Of a stretch of 64,000 nucleotides of DNA, positions 36,918 to 47,060 are shown piece by piece. The notes beneath the pieces were generated by a model. The model was not told the DNA's origin. It worked only from the letters and a program-made list of their open reading frames with translations, and searched no databases. The position numbers and the translations under genes are program-made. Source of the stretch: an uncultured Lachnospiraceae bacterium (lineage in GTDB: Bacteria; Bacillota; Clostridia; Lachnospirales; Lachnospiraceae); NCBI GenBank assembly GCA_946554445.1, contig CAMNSD010000002.1, forward strand, positions 62,001 through 126,000, read 5' to 3'. Position 1 is the first letter of the stretch; the number at the start of each line of letters is the position of its first letter.

Positions 36918-36968
36918 TGTTTCACGGTCTTCTAAACTCCCATTTTATTGAATGTTTCACGGAAAATA
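36918..36968. promoter_or_regulatory. Two degenerate parS-like half sites
   Basis: TGTTTCACGG occurs at 36918-36927 and again at 36953-36962, each matching the left half of parS. The second continues as GAAAATA, giving 13 of 16 matches to the full consensus. They lie 20-70 bases left of the perfect sites and may add weak ParB binding. Confidence 0.45.
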
Positions 36969-36989
36969 TCACAATATCTTGGGCTGAAT

Positions 36990-37005
36990 TGTTTCACGTG
37001 AAACA
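36990..37005. promoter_or_regulatory. parS centromere site
   Basis: TGTTTCACGTGAAACA is an exact 16-base match to the conserved bacterial parS palindrome bound by ParB. The parA-parB genes lie within 3 kb and dnaA within 11 kb. Confidence 0.96.
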
Positions 37006-37039
37006 TTATCTTGTGTCCATCTTTCATTTAACCACTAAA

Positions 37040-37055
37040 TGTTTCACGTGAAACA
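37040..37055. promoter_or_regulatory. parS centromere site, second copy
   Basis: A second exact TGTTTCACGTGAAACA lies exactly 50 bases from the first, immediately before the end of the DegU-like gene (stop at 37060). Confidence 0.96.
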
Positions 37056-37059
37056 TGTC

Positions 37060-37707
37060 TTAATAGAGTTTTATGATATTATTTTTGATTGCAAAAACTG
37101 CTGCCTGAGTTCTATCAGATACATCAATCTTCTTAAAAATATTAGAAATATGATTTTTAACTGTTCTCTCACTAATATTAAGATTGGTAGCAATCTCTTT
37201 ATTAAACATTCCATTTGCTACTTGAATCAAAACTTCCAGTTCTCGGTTAGTCAATAAGTTAATCTTATCTTTTTCAATATCTCTATTTACCAGCTGGTTA
37301 TTCAATGCAGGAATCAAACTTGGCTGAATATAATTCTCTCCCTCAAGAACTGCCTGGATTGCTTTTTTTAATTCCGATGATTCTGAATCTTTTAAAATAT
37401 AACCATCCACCCCAATCTCAACTGCCTCCATCAAATATTCCAGTTCATTGTGGACAGTCAATATCAAAACCTTAACCGGAGAACCCAGCGACTTCATTTC
37501 TTTAAGAACTTCAATACCGTTTTTCTCAGGCATATTAATATCCAACAACAATACTTCCGGATTAAAATCATTTAATCTTTCCAGACATTCTATACCGTTA
37601 GACGCCTCACCAACTATTTCAATGCTTCCATCAAATTCTAATAATTGTTTCAATCCTTCCCTTATAAGACTATGATCGTCCGCTATCATAACTCTTATCT
37701 TTTTCAT
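37060..37707 (-). CDS. NarL/DegU-type response regulator
   Basis: The 215-residue protein has a receiver domain (MIADDHSLIREGL; phospho-acceptor Asp56 in LLLDINMP; Lys in DGYILKDS) and a C-terminal LuxR-type helix-turn-helix (LTNRELEVLIQVANGMFNKEIA then NISERTVKNHISNIF). It pairs with the sensor kinase whose stop codon overlaps its start as ATGA. The regulon cannot be told from sequence. The gene ends 5 bases from a parS site. Confidence 0.94.
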   Translation of the reverse strand: MKKIRVMIADDHSLIREGLKQLLEFDGSIEIVGEASNGIECLERLNDFNPEVLLLDINMPEKNGIEVLKEMKSLGSPVKVLILTVHNELEYLMEAVEIGVDGYILKDSESSELKKAIQAVLEGENYIQPSLIPALNNQLVNRDIEKDKINLLTNRELEVLIQVANGMFNKEIATNLNISERTVKNHISNIFKKIDVSDRTQAAVFAIKNNIIKLY

Positions 37708-38699
37708 GATTCATTATCCCCCACTTTCTTCGGAATTTCTATCGAAATGGAAGTCCCATTTTCTGTATCAACTTTTATTATTCCATTTAAAAGGAACACT
37801 CTTTCTTCTACGACAGATAAACCAAAATGCCTGTCCTTCTTCAAAGCTTCTTTTAAACTAAATCCTACTCCATTATCTTCAATCAAAATTCTATAAATCT
37901 TATTCTCATTTTTAAGAATCACCTTAATCTGATCTCCATTAGAATGATTAATAGAATTTTGTACACACTCTTGAATAATCCGATAAATATTAATTAATGC
38001 AATTTCCGTTTCTGAATCTACCGCATTCATGTCAAAGTCATCAATATCTGTTTCAAAATTAAATCTACCATCTTGATTCAAAACAGAAAATAACTTTAAC
38101 AGGGCATCCTTTAATCCAAGATCATCAAATGTCATCGGCCGCAAATCATAAATTCTGTTTCTGATGTCATCTATTACTTTACGAAGTCCTTGCTCCAATG
38201 TGGCAAGTTCCAATTTTGCCTTTACAGGATCCTGGTCAATATAAAGAGAACTCAATTCCACCTTATGAACCAAATGTGTTAAATTTTGTAAAGAACTATC
38301 ATGGAGATCCCTTGCTATTCTCTGTCTTTCTTTTTCCTGCACATCAAGAACTGAAAGCTGTTTCTTATGTAACAGAGCCGCCTGGTTCTCAATAACCTTT
38401 TGAAGATGATCGAGTCTAACTTCACCCGTCTGCAAATTCTTCTCTATTTCATCACACTCTGTAACAAGTTTTTCTCTTTCCTGTTTATTCTGTTCTATCA
38501 CATCATGATATACATCCTCAACTTTTCTTGGAAGAAAAACCTGTAAATCACTCTGTTCTTTACTGAGGAGATTATTGAGATAAGTATCTATCTCCGCCAC
38601 CTGTGTTTTCTTTTTTTCGAGGGAAGACGACTGTTGCTCCTGCTCCTTTTTAATATCACGATATAAATCTTCAATTACACCAAAATTCTCAATATCCAT
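37704..38699 (-). CDS. DegS-like cytosolic sensor histidine kinase
   Basis: The start at 38699 is preferred because AGGGATT precedes it; five extra codons are possible. The 331-residue protein has no membrane span. A long N-terminal coiled-coil sensor (rich in Glu, Lys and Gln, to about residue 125) is followed by the HisKA_3 box ERQRIARDLHDSSLQNL with the phospho-acceptor histidine, and by a HATPase domain with IQECVQNSINHSNG and IEDNGVGFSL. The layout matches DegS of Bacillus, which senses an internal signal and phosphorylates DegU. It forms a translationally coupled pair with the regulator gene. Confidence 0.93.
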   Translation of the reverse strand: MDIENFGVIEDLYRDIKKEQEQQSSSLEKKKTQVAEIDTYLNNLLSKEQSDLQVFLPRKVEDVYHDVIEQNKQEREKLVTECDEIEKNLQTGEVRLDHLQKVIENQAALLHKKQLSVLDVQEKERQRIARDLHDSSLQNLTHLVHKVELSSLYIDQDPVKAKLELATLEQGLRKVIDDIRNRIYDLRPMTFDDLGLKDALLKLFSVLNQDGRFNFETDIDDFDMNAVDSETEIALINIYRIIQECVQNSINHSNGDQIKVILKNENKIYRILIEDNGVGFSLKEALKKDRHFGLSVVEERVFLLNGIIKVDTENGTSISIEIPKKVGDNES

Positions 38700-38782
38700 A
38701 ATCCCTATACCCATATATTTAAATTTTTACCAATTTTATAATATACTAAAATTTCATTTTAGAAAAGATTTTTTATTATTGT

Positions 38783-38811
38783 TTGTAAGAAATTAAGAAT
38801 TAAAGTATAAT
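38783..38811 (+). promoter_or_regulatory. Promoter of the alpha/beta hydrolase gene
   Basis: TTGTAA at 38783-38788, a 17-base spacer and a perfect TATAAT at 38806-38811 lie 53 bases before the ATG at 38864. Confidence 0.65.
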
Positions 38812-38863
38812 AGAATCAATACTAATTGATATCAGATAAAGTGAAAGGAATACGGTTATTAAA

Positions 38864-39808
38864 ATGAATAAAAAATTAACTACCATAGCCTTACTATCGG
38901 GATCTTCCATTGCAACAATTCATATCATTAACCGAGTACATACCTCTCTTTGCACAGTCAAAAGTCTTCTTCACAATTCAGAAAATTATTTTTATGACTG
39001 GCGCTTTGGTAAAATCAGATATCAAAAGAAAGGAAATGGCAGTCCACTTCTTTTTATTCACGATTTGACTATTGGAAGTTCCAATTATGAGTTTCACAGA
39101 CTTATCAATAACCTAACTGAAAAACATGAAGTTTACTCCATAGATTTACTTGGATATGGACTATCAGATAAACCATCCATAACATACACCAATAATCTGT
39201 ATGAACAATTAGTCAGCGACTTTATTAAAAATGTGATTGGTAAAAAAGCTTCTATCGTTGTAACGGGAGAATCTGTTCCATTTGTAATTATGGCATGTCA
39301 TAACAATCCTGAAATTTTCAGAAAGATTATCTGCATCAATCCGCAGAGTCTTTATTTACAAAATCAGATTCCTTCCAAACAGACAGGCCTCCTCAAATTC
39401 TTTATTGAAACGCCAATCATTGGAACCTTTACGTATCATATTTTGTCCAATAGGGCAAGTATTGAAAAAATGTTCCAGGAAGAGTATTTTTATCATTCAG
39501 AAGAAATCAGAGATAAATATATTTATAATTATTTAGAAGCCGCCCACCTTGGCGGATATAATTCCAAATATGCATTTGCAAGCTATGCCGGCAAATATAT
39601 GAATATGAACATTCTTCACGAACTCAAAGAAATCAACAACAGCATTCTGATGATTGGGGGAGCGGAAGAAGAAGACATCAAAACTACGATTGAAAATTAT
39701 AAATATTATAACGCTGCCATCGAGGACGTCTATATCCCGGAGACAAAACATCTTCCTCAACTGGAAGCTCCCGATGCCATATTAGGTCAAATCAATATGT
39801 TTTTATAA
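38864..39808 (+). CDS. Alpha/beta-fold hydrolase
   Basis: The 314-residue protein has a hydrophobic N-terminus that could be a signal anchor (LTTIALLSGSSIATIHII), then an alpha/beta-hydrolase core starting GSPLLFIHDLTIGSSNYEF. The nucleophile elbow reads GESVP, where the usual last glycine is proline, and the catalytic histidine is probably the one in ETKHLPQLEAPD. It may be a lipase- or esterase-like enzyme facing the membrane. The stop codon abuts the convergent rsmG stop. It has its own promoter and is not part of the origin operon. Confidence 0.85.
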   Translation: MNKKLTTIALLSGSSIATIHIINRVHTSLCTVKSLLHNSENYFYDWRFGKIRYQKKGNGSPLLFIHDLTIGSSNYEFHRLINNLTEKHEVYSIDLLGYGLSDKPSITYTNNLYEQLVSDFIKNVIGKKASIVVTGESVPFVIMACHNNPEIFRKIICINPQSLYLQNQIPSKQTGLLKFFIETPIIGTFTYHILSNRASIEKMFQEEYFYHSEEIRDKYIYNYLEAAHLGGYNSKYAFASYAGKYMNMNILHELKEINNSILMIGGAEEEDIKTTIENYKYYNAAIEDVYIPETKHLPQLEAPDAILGQINMFL

Positions 39809-40534
39809 ATCTTTTAATGGTTTCTTACTTGCTGTTCCGGCTTTACGCGGATACTGTTTTGGTGTATTGCGGCATTTTTTTATCACAATAAGATTTCTGC
39901 AGATATCAGAAGAGGGAAGTGTAAAGCCAATCTGTTCTTCTATTTTTCCACCTAAAATTTTAATTGAATTATCAGCTTCCTTTATTTCCTCAGAAACCTT
40001 TTCCGATTTATAAGAAACAAAATATCCGCCGACTTTCACATAAGGCAGACAATATTCTGAAAGCGTAGATAAATTGGCAACTGCCCTGGAAACGCACAGG
40101 TCAAACTTTTCTCTCAACATATTTGGTTTTGCGAAGTCTTCTGCTCTTCCATGTAAAGCCTCAATATTTTTAAGCTTTAAACTATCTATCACTTCCTGTA
40201 GAAAATTTACTCTTTTATTTAAAGAATCTAAAAGTGTTACTCTCAAATTTGGAAAAGCAATCTTAAGAGGTATTCCGGGAAAACCTGCACCTGTCCCAAT
40301 GTCTATAATAGAAATATCACCCTTTAAATCACAAGCTTTGATTAGAGACAAACTATCTATAAAATGTTTTTTAAGCACTTCATCAAAATCTGTAATAGCA
40401 GTCAGATTCATGACTTTATTCTTTTCTATCAGCATTTCATAATAAAAAAGAAATTGATCTATCTGGGAAGATGACAATTCAATAGGAAACTCTTGTAAAT
40501 CTTTTTGAAATTGTTGTAAATTATAATCACTCAA
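39803..40534 (-). CDS. rsmG: 16S rRNA (guanine-527-N7)-methyltransferase
   Basis: The 243-residue protein is RsmG (GidB). The substrate motif KKHFIDSL and SAM-binding IIDIGTGAGFPGIPLKIAFP are both present, as is the late VSRAVANL. It methylates G527 in the 530 loop of 16S rRNA. Translation appears to start at a TTG (40534) with AAGGT upstream, since the nearby ATG runs into a stop. It is the last gene of the minus-strand operon starting at rpmH. Confidence 0.95.
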   Translation of the reverse strand: MSDYNLQQFQKDLQEFPIELSSSQIDQFLFYYEMLIEKNKVMNLTAITDFDEVLKKHFIDSLSLIKACDLKGDISIIDIGTGAGFPGIPLKIAFPNLRVTLLDSLNKRVNFLQEVIDSLKLKNIEALHGRAEDFAKPNMLREKFDLCVSRAVANLSTLSEYCLPYVKVGGYFVSYKSEKVSEEIKEADNSIKILGGKIEEQIGFTLPSSDICRNLIVIKKCRNTPKQYPRKAGTASKKPLKDL

Positions 40535-40567
40535 TTATTCATACCTTGTCTTTCTAGAAATCTCAAA

Positions 40568-42481
40568 TCATTGAGAAGCCTTTTTATGATAATGTTCCAG
40601 ATAAACCAACAGCACAGAAATATCTGCTGGAGATACGCCGGAAATCCTGGATGCCTGTCCCACAGAAATAGGTCTGTAGGCGTTCAGTTTTTGTCTTGCT
40701 TCCAGACGAAGACTGCCAATATTATTATAATCAATATCAGCGGGAATTTTTTTCTTCTCCATCTTTTTATAATGCTCTACCTGTTTTAATTGTCTCTCAA
40801 TATATCCCTCATATTTGATTTCAATCTCTACCTGTTCAATTACATCCTCAGGAAGAGGTTTCCTCATCGGATCAATACCGGACAACATCTCATAAGAAAG
40901 TTCCGGACGACATATAAGTTCCGCCAAACTTGCGGCAGTCTTTAAGGAAGCGCTTCCGCAAGAAATTAAGAAATCCTGATTTTCTTTTGAAGCTCCTATT
41001 ATTGTATTTTTAAGACGCTTAATCTCCTGCTCTATCTGTTCTTTCTTATATAGACAAGCTTTATAAAGTTCCTCAGATACTAGACCAACCTCATAACCGA
41101 TCTGACGAAGTCTAAGATCTGCATTGTCTTGTCTAAGCAACAGACGATACTCAGCCCTGGAAGTCATCATCCGATAAGGTTCTCTGTTTTCTTTTGTCAC
41201 TAAGTCATCAATCAATACGCCAATATAGGCTTGGGACCGATCTAATATAATTGGATTTTTCCCTTGAATAAACATAGCTGCATTGACGCCGGCTATCAAA
41301 CCTTGAGCCGCTGCCTCTTCATAACCACTGCTACCATTAAACTGTCCACTACTGAACAATCCCTTAATATTCTTAAATTCCAGAGAAGGATATAATTGTC
41401 TGGAATCAATACAGTCATATTCAATCGCATAGGCATTTCTGACAATTTTACAATTTTCCAATCCGGGTACAGTACGATACATAGCAAGCTGCACATCTTC
41501 CGGCAAAGAAGATGACATTCCTCCTACGTACATCTCATTGGTATGCAGTCCTTCTGGTTCAATAAAAACTTGATGCCTTTCCTTATCTGCAAATTTTACT
41601 ACCTTATCTTCAATCGAAGGACAATACCTTGGACCTGTTCCTTCTATGATTCCTGCGTAAATCGGAGACCTATCCAGATTATTCCTGATAATTTCATGCG
41701 TTTTTTCATTGGTATAAGTCAGCCAACAGGATACCTGATCAATCTGTACGTCTTCCGGATTTGTAGAAAAAGAAAAGGGAACTATCCTCTCGTCTCCAAA
41801 CTGTTCTTCCATTTTAGAAAAATCAAGGGAACGGCCGTCCATCCTCGCAGGCGTACCAGTTTTAAAACGATGCATTTCAATACCTAAATTTTTCAGAGAA
41901 TCTGTCAGATAATTTGCCGGCTGCAGACCATTCGGTCCCGTATAAGTGATTGCCTCGCCGCATAGACATCTAGCCTTCAAATATGTACCTGTACATAAAA
42001 TCACAGCCTGACATTCATAAACTGTACCTGTAAAAGTTTTCACACCGACTATTTTTTTACCAACAAAATTTTCTTCTTCATAATCCTTGGCAAGAATTTC
42101 ACATACTTCCGCCTGTTTCAAAGTAAGATGTTCTTGATTTTCCAGAACTTTTCTCATAGCCCTGGAATAATCCGCCTTATCTGCCTGCGCCCGCAGAGAA
42201 TGTACTGCAGGGCCTTTGGATTTATTCAGCATTTTAGACTGAATAAAAGTCTTATCAATATTCTTACCCATTTCTCCGCCGAGGGCATCAATCTCACGTA
42301 CAAGATGACCTTTAGAAGTTCCACCAATATTAGGATTACAAGGCATAAGAGCGACACTGTCTATACTCACCGTAAAAATTACCGTTTCCAAACCAAGACG
42401 TGCGCAGGCAAGCGCAGCCTCACATCCCGCATGGCCAGCACCAACTACACAGACATCAACTTTTTCTTTCACACACGACAT
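40568..42481 (-). CDS. mnmG: tRNA uridine-5-carboxymethylaminomethyl modification enzyme MnmG
   Basis: From the ATG at 42481 ([25 protein letters not shown], in pieces) the protein has 637 residues, a normal length. The FAD-binding Rossmann motif GAGHAGCEA is near the N-terminus, and the GidA signature [17 protein letters not shown] and [17 protein letters not shown] follow. With MnmE it installs the cmnm5 group on U34 of several tRNAs. An upstream frame extension to 42526 would overlap mnmE and is not supported by a binding site. Confidence 0.96.
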   Translation of the reverse strand: MSCVKEKVDVCVVGAGHAGCEAALACARLGLETVIFTVSIDSVALMPCNPNIGGTSKGHLVREIDALGGEMGKNIDKTFIQSKMLNKSKGPAVHSLRAQADKADYSRAMRKVLENQEHLTLKQAEVCEILAKDYEEENFVGKKIVGVKTFTGTVYECQAVILCTGTYLKARCLCGEAITYTGPNGLQPANYLTDSLKNLGIEMHRFKTGTPARMDGRSLDFSKMEEQFGDERIVPFSFSTNPEDVQIDQVSCWLTYTNEKTHEIIRNNLDRSPIYAGIIEGTGPRYCPSIEDKVVKFADKERHQVFIEPEGLHTNEMYVGGMSSSLPEDVQLAMYRTVPGLENCKIVRNAYAIEYDCIDSRQLYPSLEFKNIKGLFSSGQFNGSSGYEEAAAQGLIAGVNAAMFIQGKNPIILDRSQAYIGVLIDDLVTKENREPYRMMTSRAEYRLLLRQDNADLRLRQIGYEVGLVSEELYKACLYKKEQIEQEIKRLKNTIIGASKENQDFLISCGSASLKTAASLAELICRPELSYEMLSGIDPMRKPLPEDVIEQVEIEIKYEGYIERQLKQVEHYKKMEKKKIPADIDYNNIGSLRLEARQKLNAYRPISVGQASRISGVSPADISVLLVYLEHYHKKASQ

Positions 42482-42510
42482 CAAAACATCACCCTTTTCT
42501 AAATCCAAAC

Positions 42511-44007
42511 TTATTTTCCCATACAAAATTTAGAAAATATTTCATTTACCAGATCATCGCCTACTTCTTCTCCAATAATTTGACCAAGAGAAGTATAAGC
42601 GCTCATCAAATCTATCGAATAAAAATCTTCCGGCATATTCATTTCTAAACTTTTTTTAACCTCAAGCATACTTTTTTTCGCATCAAGAATAGCTTCTTTA
42701 TGCCGGATATTTGTGATATATACCTCATCATTATAACTGAGTTGTCCATGAAAAAACATATCTTTAATCAGAAATGTCAATAATTCTATTCCATGTTCTT
42801 CTTTTGTAGAAGTTTTTATAATATAAACTGAATTATCAATGCCTTTTATTTTCTGATATGTTAAAATATCATCTGACTCAATATCTTCTTTTTCATGTTG
42901 ATAGTTATATGCTTTTGTCAATGATAAAGTATCAGAAATAATAGCATTCATAATATCTATTACAGACTGTTCATCTATCATTTCTTTTAAATCAGACTTA
43001 TTCAAAAGAATAATAGCATTTTTTCCCGAAATCATTCTGATAATATCCTTATCACTCTCGTCAAGCGGCACAGATGCATCCATTACATAAAGAATTAAAT
43101 CCGCCTCTTCAGAAATCTTCCTGGCTTTTTCTACTCCAATTTTTTCTACGATATCTTCTGTATTGCGAATACCTGCGGTATCTATCATATTTAAAGTGAT
43201 ATCGCCAAGCGTTATCGTCTCTTCTAAAATATCTCTGGTAGTACCTGCCACGTCAGTGACAATCGCTTTCTCTTTCCCTGCTAAAATATTTAGAAGAGAA
43301 GATTTTCCCACATTCGGTTTGCCGACAATCACTGTATGAATTCCTTCTTTTAACATCCTGCCGTCATCTGCAGAATCTAATAACTTATTAAAATCTCTAA
43401 GAATATGTTCCGATTTATCCAGCAATCTTTCTTGATAACCTTCCAGACTAATATGTTCCGGATCGTCCAAAGCCGATTCTATAAAAGCAATCTCATATAA
43501 AATTTCTTCTCTAAGTTTCTTTATTTTATCAAAAACAGAACCTTTTAATTGTTTCACGGAAGATTGTAAAGCAAATTCGTTCTTGGCATGTATGATATCC
43601 ATCACAGCTTCCGCCTTGGAAAGATCAATCCTTCCATTTAAAAAGGCGCGTTTTGTAAACTCGCCCGGTTCTGCAATCCTGGCGCCTGCTTTCATGACGA
43701 TAGAAAGTATCTTCCGCATCATTAAGATACCACCATGACAATTAATCTCCACCGTATCTTCCATTGTATAACTACGGGGCGCTTTCAAAACAGATACCAT
43801 AACTTCATCCACTAAGGTTCCATCTTCCTCTACAATAAAACCATAGTGAATCGTATGAGACTTATATTCTTTCATTTTTTTTTCACAATGTACGTTCTGA
43901 TATATTTTATCAACAATTTCAACCGCTTCATCACCACTGACTCTGATAATTCCAATCCCTGAATCAGACATAGCTGTAGCAATAGCAGCAATCGTATCTG
44001 TTTTCAT
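42511..44007 (-). CDS. mnmE: tRNA modification GTPase MnmE
   Basis: The 498-residue protein has the N-terminal formyl-tetrahydrofolate-binding domain, a central GTPase domain with G1 [13 protein letters not shown]3 DTAG in [10 protein letters not shown] and G4 NKSD, and the C-terminal CMGK that supplies the modification cysteine. It is the partner of MnmG in U34 modification. It is slightly longer than the Bacillus enzyme (about 459) owing to an insert between the G4 and C-terminal helices. It stands directly upstream of mnmG. Confidence 0.96.
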   Translation of the reverse strand: MKTDTIAAIATAMSDSGIGIIRVSGDEAVEIVDKIYQNVHCEKKMKEYKSHTIHYGFIVEEDGTLVDEVMVSVLKAPRSYTMEDTVEINCHGGILMMRKILSIVMKAGARIAEPGEFTKRAFLNGRIDLSKAEAVMDIIHAKNEFALQSSVKQLKGSVFDKIKKLREEILYEIAFIESALDDPEHISLEGYQERLLDKSEHILRDFNKLLDSADDGRMLKEGIHTVIVGKPNVGKSSLLNILAGKEKAIVTDVAGTTRDILEETITLGDITLNMIDTAGIRNTEDIVEKIGVEKARKISEEADLILYVMDASVPLDESDKDIIRMISGKNAIILLNKSDLKEMIDEQSVIDIMNAIISDTLSLTKAYNYQHEKEDIESDDILTYQKIKGIDNSVYIIKTSTKEEHGIELLTFLIKDMFFHGQLSYNDEVYITNIRHKEAILDAKKSMLEVKKSLEMNMPEDFYSIDLMSAYTSLGQIIGEEVGDDLVNEIFSKFCMGK

Positions 44008-44071
44008 AAATACACTCCTGATTAAAAACCGGCAAGCTAATGCCTACCGGTTTATAATGATTACTTTTTAA

Positions 44072-44752
44072 TTATTCTCTTCCAGAATTTCTGTCATAAT
44101 TTCTTTCAAACCGTCTTTCACCTTTATCGGACCTTTTCAAAGTTACCACCACATGTCTAAAAGGCTCTTCTCCTTCACTGTAAGTTGTCACATATTTATC
44201 ATTCTGAAGTGCGGAATGAATAATTCTTCTCTCATAAGGATTCATAGGCTCTAAAGAAACAGGTCTCTTTGTTCTCTTTACTTTATAAGAAATATTCTTA
44301 GCAAGATTCTCTAAAGTTTCTTTTCTTCTTTGACGGTAGTTTTCTGTATCTACTTTAACTCTAATATAATTTTCTATGCCCTTATTAACCACCAAAGAAA
44401 CCAGATATTGTAAAGAATCAAGAGTTTGTCCTCTCTTACCGATCAAAACTCCCATTTCATCACCGCTCAATTCAATGTTCATGGAATTTTCAACCTCATC
44501 GTATTCTACATTAATCACTACGGCAAGATCCATAGCTTCAAAAACATCTTTTAAGAAATCCTTTGCAATATCCTGTACAGAAGATTTTACTCTTGCTTTG
44601 ATCATAGCGGGTTTAGAACCAATACCCAGAAAACCTGCGGATCCTTCTTCTACTACCTCATACTCTAATTTATCGCTAGTAACAACCAACTTCTGACATG
44701 CTTCCGTGATTGCATCATCAACAGTTTTAGCAGATATTTCAATATAATCCAT
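44072..44752 (-). CDS. jag: RNA-binding protein Jag (KhpB), SpoIIIJ-associated
   Basis: The 226-residue protein has an N-terminal Jag domain (EEGSAGFLGIGSKPAMIKA), a KH domain (ELSGDEMGVLIGKRGQTLDSLQYL, in pieces, with the GxxG loop IGKRGQ) and an R3H domain (EPMNPYERRIIHSALQ), ending in a basic tail. It binds RNA, with KhpA in many Firmicutes, and affects cell division and envelope synthesis. It starts 17 bases after the yidC stop. Confidence 0.95.
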   Translation of the reverse strand: MDYIEISAKTVDDAITEACQKLVVTSDKLEYEVVEEGSAGFLGIGSKPAMIKARVKSSVQDIAKDFLKDVFEAMDLAVVINVEYDEVENSMNIELSGDEMGVLIGKRGQTLDSLQYLVSLVVNKGIENYIRVKVDTENYRQRRKETLENLAKNISYKVKRTKRPVSLEPMNPYERRIIHSALQNDKYVTTYSEGEEPFRHVVVTLKRSDKGERRFERNYDRNSGRE

Positions 44753-44768
44753 TTTTACCCCTCCTAAA

Positions 44769-46085
44769 CTATTTCTTATTATTCTTTTCGTTATACTGTC
44801 TTACCATATTTGCTTTGGCCATCATACTGCCGGGTTTTGCATTTTTATTGTAGTATTCTGTAGATTTCCTGACAAGTTCTTCCTTTTCTTCCTGTGTCAT
44901 AGAAGATTTTGTGGAAGCCTTAGACGCCATGCTGTTCATATTTTTTGTATTCATATTTGCATATGCAGACATCTGATTGGCTCTGACTCCGGCCTTTTCC
45001 ATCTTCTTCTTAGCTTTTTCTTCATTTTTCTTGATCAATTCATCAAGATCCATCTTATCAATATGTTTATTGATCACAACCTGTTGGATACTTCTTACCA
45101 CTGCACCGGCTACCCAGTAAAGTCCCATACCTGCAGGAAGCGTATAACACAAAACAGCGGACATAATCGGCATTACCATATTCATAGTCTTCATAGACTG
45201 CATCATGGCGTTTTGCTGATCATTCGGATTATTACTCTGTGTATCCTGCTGAGGCATCAGTTTAACGTTAATCCACTGTGTCACCGCAGCCAACACCGGA
45301 ATAGCGAATGCAGCAATCATCATCACATAAGATCCGGTAGTTCTTGCTTCATGGAAAGTAAATGCAGGCGTATTGGACATACTGAGTCCTAAAAAATTAT
45401 TATATTTATCAAGCAAAGATACTGTACTATCTATATCTGCCGATAAACTTGAGAAATTTTCTTTTAAACTAAGCCACTCAGCACTAGAAGCTTTATTCAA
45501 TACGTCCACAAAAGTATTCTGCACATAAGAAGTCACGCCGCCAATAAAATTTTCATTTTCAAATTGTTTAGCGTACATCTTGGCATTGGAAAAATTTTGA
45601 ATAAATTCTACGCTTCCCTCCTGCGCGATCAATTTATCAACCAGAGGGAAAAATGCTTCTTTTACTTTACTTACATAAGCAGGAACATTATAAATAACCC
45701 GATAAAGAGCAAGCAAAATGGGCATTTGAATCAAAAGCTGTACACAGCTTCCAGAAGGAGACACTCCATACTTCGCATAGACAGCTTTTGTCTCCATATT
45801 CATAGCCATCATAGAATCATTATCTTTTTTATTCTTATACTTTGCCTGAATCGCTTGTAATTCCGGATTCATTTTAGCAGAAAGTTTAGAAAATTTCTGC
45901 TGTTTGATTGTAAGAGGCATCAACAAAAGATAAATAACGATCGTAAATAAGATAATGGCAAGTCCAATATTAGGAATCCCAATTTTATCAATCACATAAA
46001 AGATGCCTTCCATAATATAACCCAAAAGTTTTGCTACAGGACCTATAATCTTACCTGTATCCTGGGTTAACAAAATATTTGACAA
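44769..46085 (-). CDS. yidC: Membrane protein insertase YidC/SpoIIIJ
   Basis: The 438-residue protein carries the conserved Oxa1/YidC core with five membrane spans, including YLLLMPLTIKQQKFSKLSAKM at the first cytoplasmic loop with its lysine- and arginine-rich hairpin, and a late GLYWVAGAVVRSIQQVV. A large extracellular insert of about 100 residues separates spans one and two. It lacks the lipoprotein cysteine of Bacillus SpoIIIJ. It inserts membrane proteins alone or with SecYEG. The polar C-terminal tail of about 90 residues is lysine-rich and could contact the ribosome. Confidence 0.95.
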   Translation of the reverse strand: MSNILLTQDTGKIIGPVAKLLGYIMEGIFYVIDKIGIPNIGLAIILFTIVIYLLLMPLTIKQQKFSKLSAKMNPELQAIQAKYKNKKDNDSMMAMNMETKAVYAKYGVSPSGSCVQLLIQMPILLALYRVIYNVPAYVSKVKEAFFPLVDKLIAQEGSVEFIQNFSNAKMYAKQFENENFIGGVTSYVQNTFVDVLNKASSAEWLSLKENFSSLSADIDSTVSLLDKYNNFLGLSMSNTPAFTFHEARTTGSYVMMIAAFAIPVLAAVTQWINVKLMPQQDTQSNNPNDQQNAMMQSMKTMNMVMPIMSAVLCYTLPAGMGLYWVAGAVVRSIQQVVINKHIDKMDLDELIKKNEEKAKKKMEKAGVRANQMSAYANMNTKNMNSMASKASTKSSMTQEEKEELVRKSTEYYNKNAKPGSMMAKANMVRQYNEKNNKK

Positions 46086-46133
46086 ATCACTTACCTCCTT
46101 TTACTTGAGTCCGCAAAAGTAAATTTACTTTTA

Positions 46134-46343
46134 TTATGGAACAGGATCATAACCACCTTTGGAAAAAGGATTACATCTCAATATTCTCCACATGGCAAGA
46201 AGCCCTCCTTTGACAACTCCATATTTTTCAACAGCTTCCAAACCATATTCAGAACAGGTCGGAATATATGGACATTTCGTACTCTTCATGGGAGAGATAT
46301 ATTTTCTATAAAATTTAATTAGATAGATCATTCCTTTTTTCAT
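46134..46343 (-). CDS. yidD: Membrane protein insertion efficiency factor YidD
   Basis: The 69-residue protein is a complete YidD with an amphipathic N-terminus ([14 protein letters not shown]) and the cysteine motif [19 protein letters not shown] followed by [17 protein letters not shown]. It assists YidC-dependent insertion at the inner membrane surface. It lies 8 bases after rnpA in the usual order. Confidence 0.95.
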   Translation of the reverse strand: MKKGMIYLIKFYRKYISPMKSTKCPYIPTCSEYGLEAVEKYGVVKGGLLAMWRILRCNPFSKGGYDPVP

Positions 46344-46351
46344 AACAGTTT

Positions 46352-46711
46352 CTAATTTTCCTCATCATAAAAATATATTTTGATCATATGATGAAGTTTT
46401 GAAAGATGTAACAATGCGCTCTCAATTTCTGCATATCCCGCTGCAGAAGCGCTTTTTCTTGCGACGACTACTATATCTAAACCACTATTAAATATATTTT
46501 CATGTAGCCGGTAACTCTCTCTCACCAATCTGGTAAACCTGTGTCTTACGACACTGTTGCCAACCTTCCTGCTGACGGAAATTCCCAGTCTGTTCTTATC
46601 TGTGTTGTTTTCCAATACATACATTACCAAATACTTGTTTGCATAACTTTTACCATTCTTATAAACATTCTGGAAATCACTGTTTTTCTTTAAGGATTCT
46701 GAAAATACCAT
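46352..46711 (-). CDS. rnpA: Ribonuclease P protein component
   Basis: From the ATG at 46711 the protein has 119 residues, the usual length; AGAAAGGT precedes it, while the longer frame to 46765 would overlap rpmH. The start [15 protein letters not shown] and the RNA-binding [26 protein letters not shown] (in pieces) are diagnostic. RnpA binds the catalytic RNA RnpB and helps it cleave 5' leaders from tRNA precursors. Confidence 0.95.
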   Translation of the reverse strand: MVFSESLKKNSDFQNVYKNGKSYANKYLVMYVLENNTDKNRLGISVSRKVGNSVVRHRFTRLVRESYRLHENIFNSGLDIVVVARKSASAAGYAEIESALLHLSKLHHMIKIYFYDEEN

Positions 46712-46774
46712 TTTTAACCGTACCTTTCTTAAAAAGATAATTATACGGAGAAAAAAAGGCCACATAAATGCGGC

Positions 46775-46909
46775 CTATGCTGATAATCTCTTTCTTCCTT
46801 TTGCCCGTCTTGCAGCTAAGACTTTTCTTCCACCTTTTGTACTCATTCTTGCTCTGAAACCGTGAACTTTCGATCTCTGCCTTTTCTTAGGCTGATACGT
46901 CATTTTCAT
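46775..46909 (-). CDS. rpmH: 50S ribosomal protein L34
   Basis: A 44-residue reading frame too short for routine ORF listing encodes [20 protein letters not shown] followed by [22 protein letters not shown], which is ribosomal protein L34. The ATG at 46909 has AAGGAGG at 9 bases; two other ATGs nearby are less well placed. It is the first gene of the rpmH-rnpA-yidD-yidC-jag-mnmE-mnmG-rsmG operon, transcribed away from oriC. Confidence 0.97.
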   Translation of the reverse strand: MKMTYQPKKRQRSKVHGFRARMSTKGGRKVLAARRAKGRKRLSA

Positions 46910-47060
46910 TCCCATGCACCTCCTTCATATGACCTTATTTATTTATAAGGTAAAGATAATAAGCTTCATTTTAGGAAAACAACATGTTGATTATATATAA
47001 TTAATAGGAAAACGTCAAGTAAATCAGCGCATATTTTTTATAAAAAATCAATAAAAGTAC

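Noticed and set aside
43540-43570. parS-like TGTTTCACGG in mnmE
   Set aside because: Only the left half matches and the sequence is coding for a conserved stretch, so it is probably chance.
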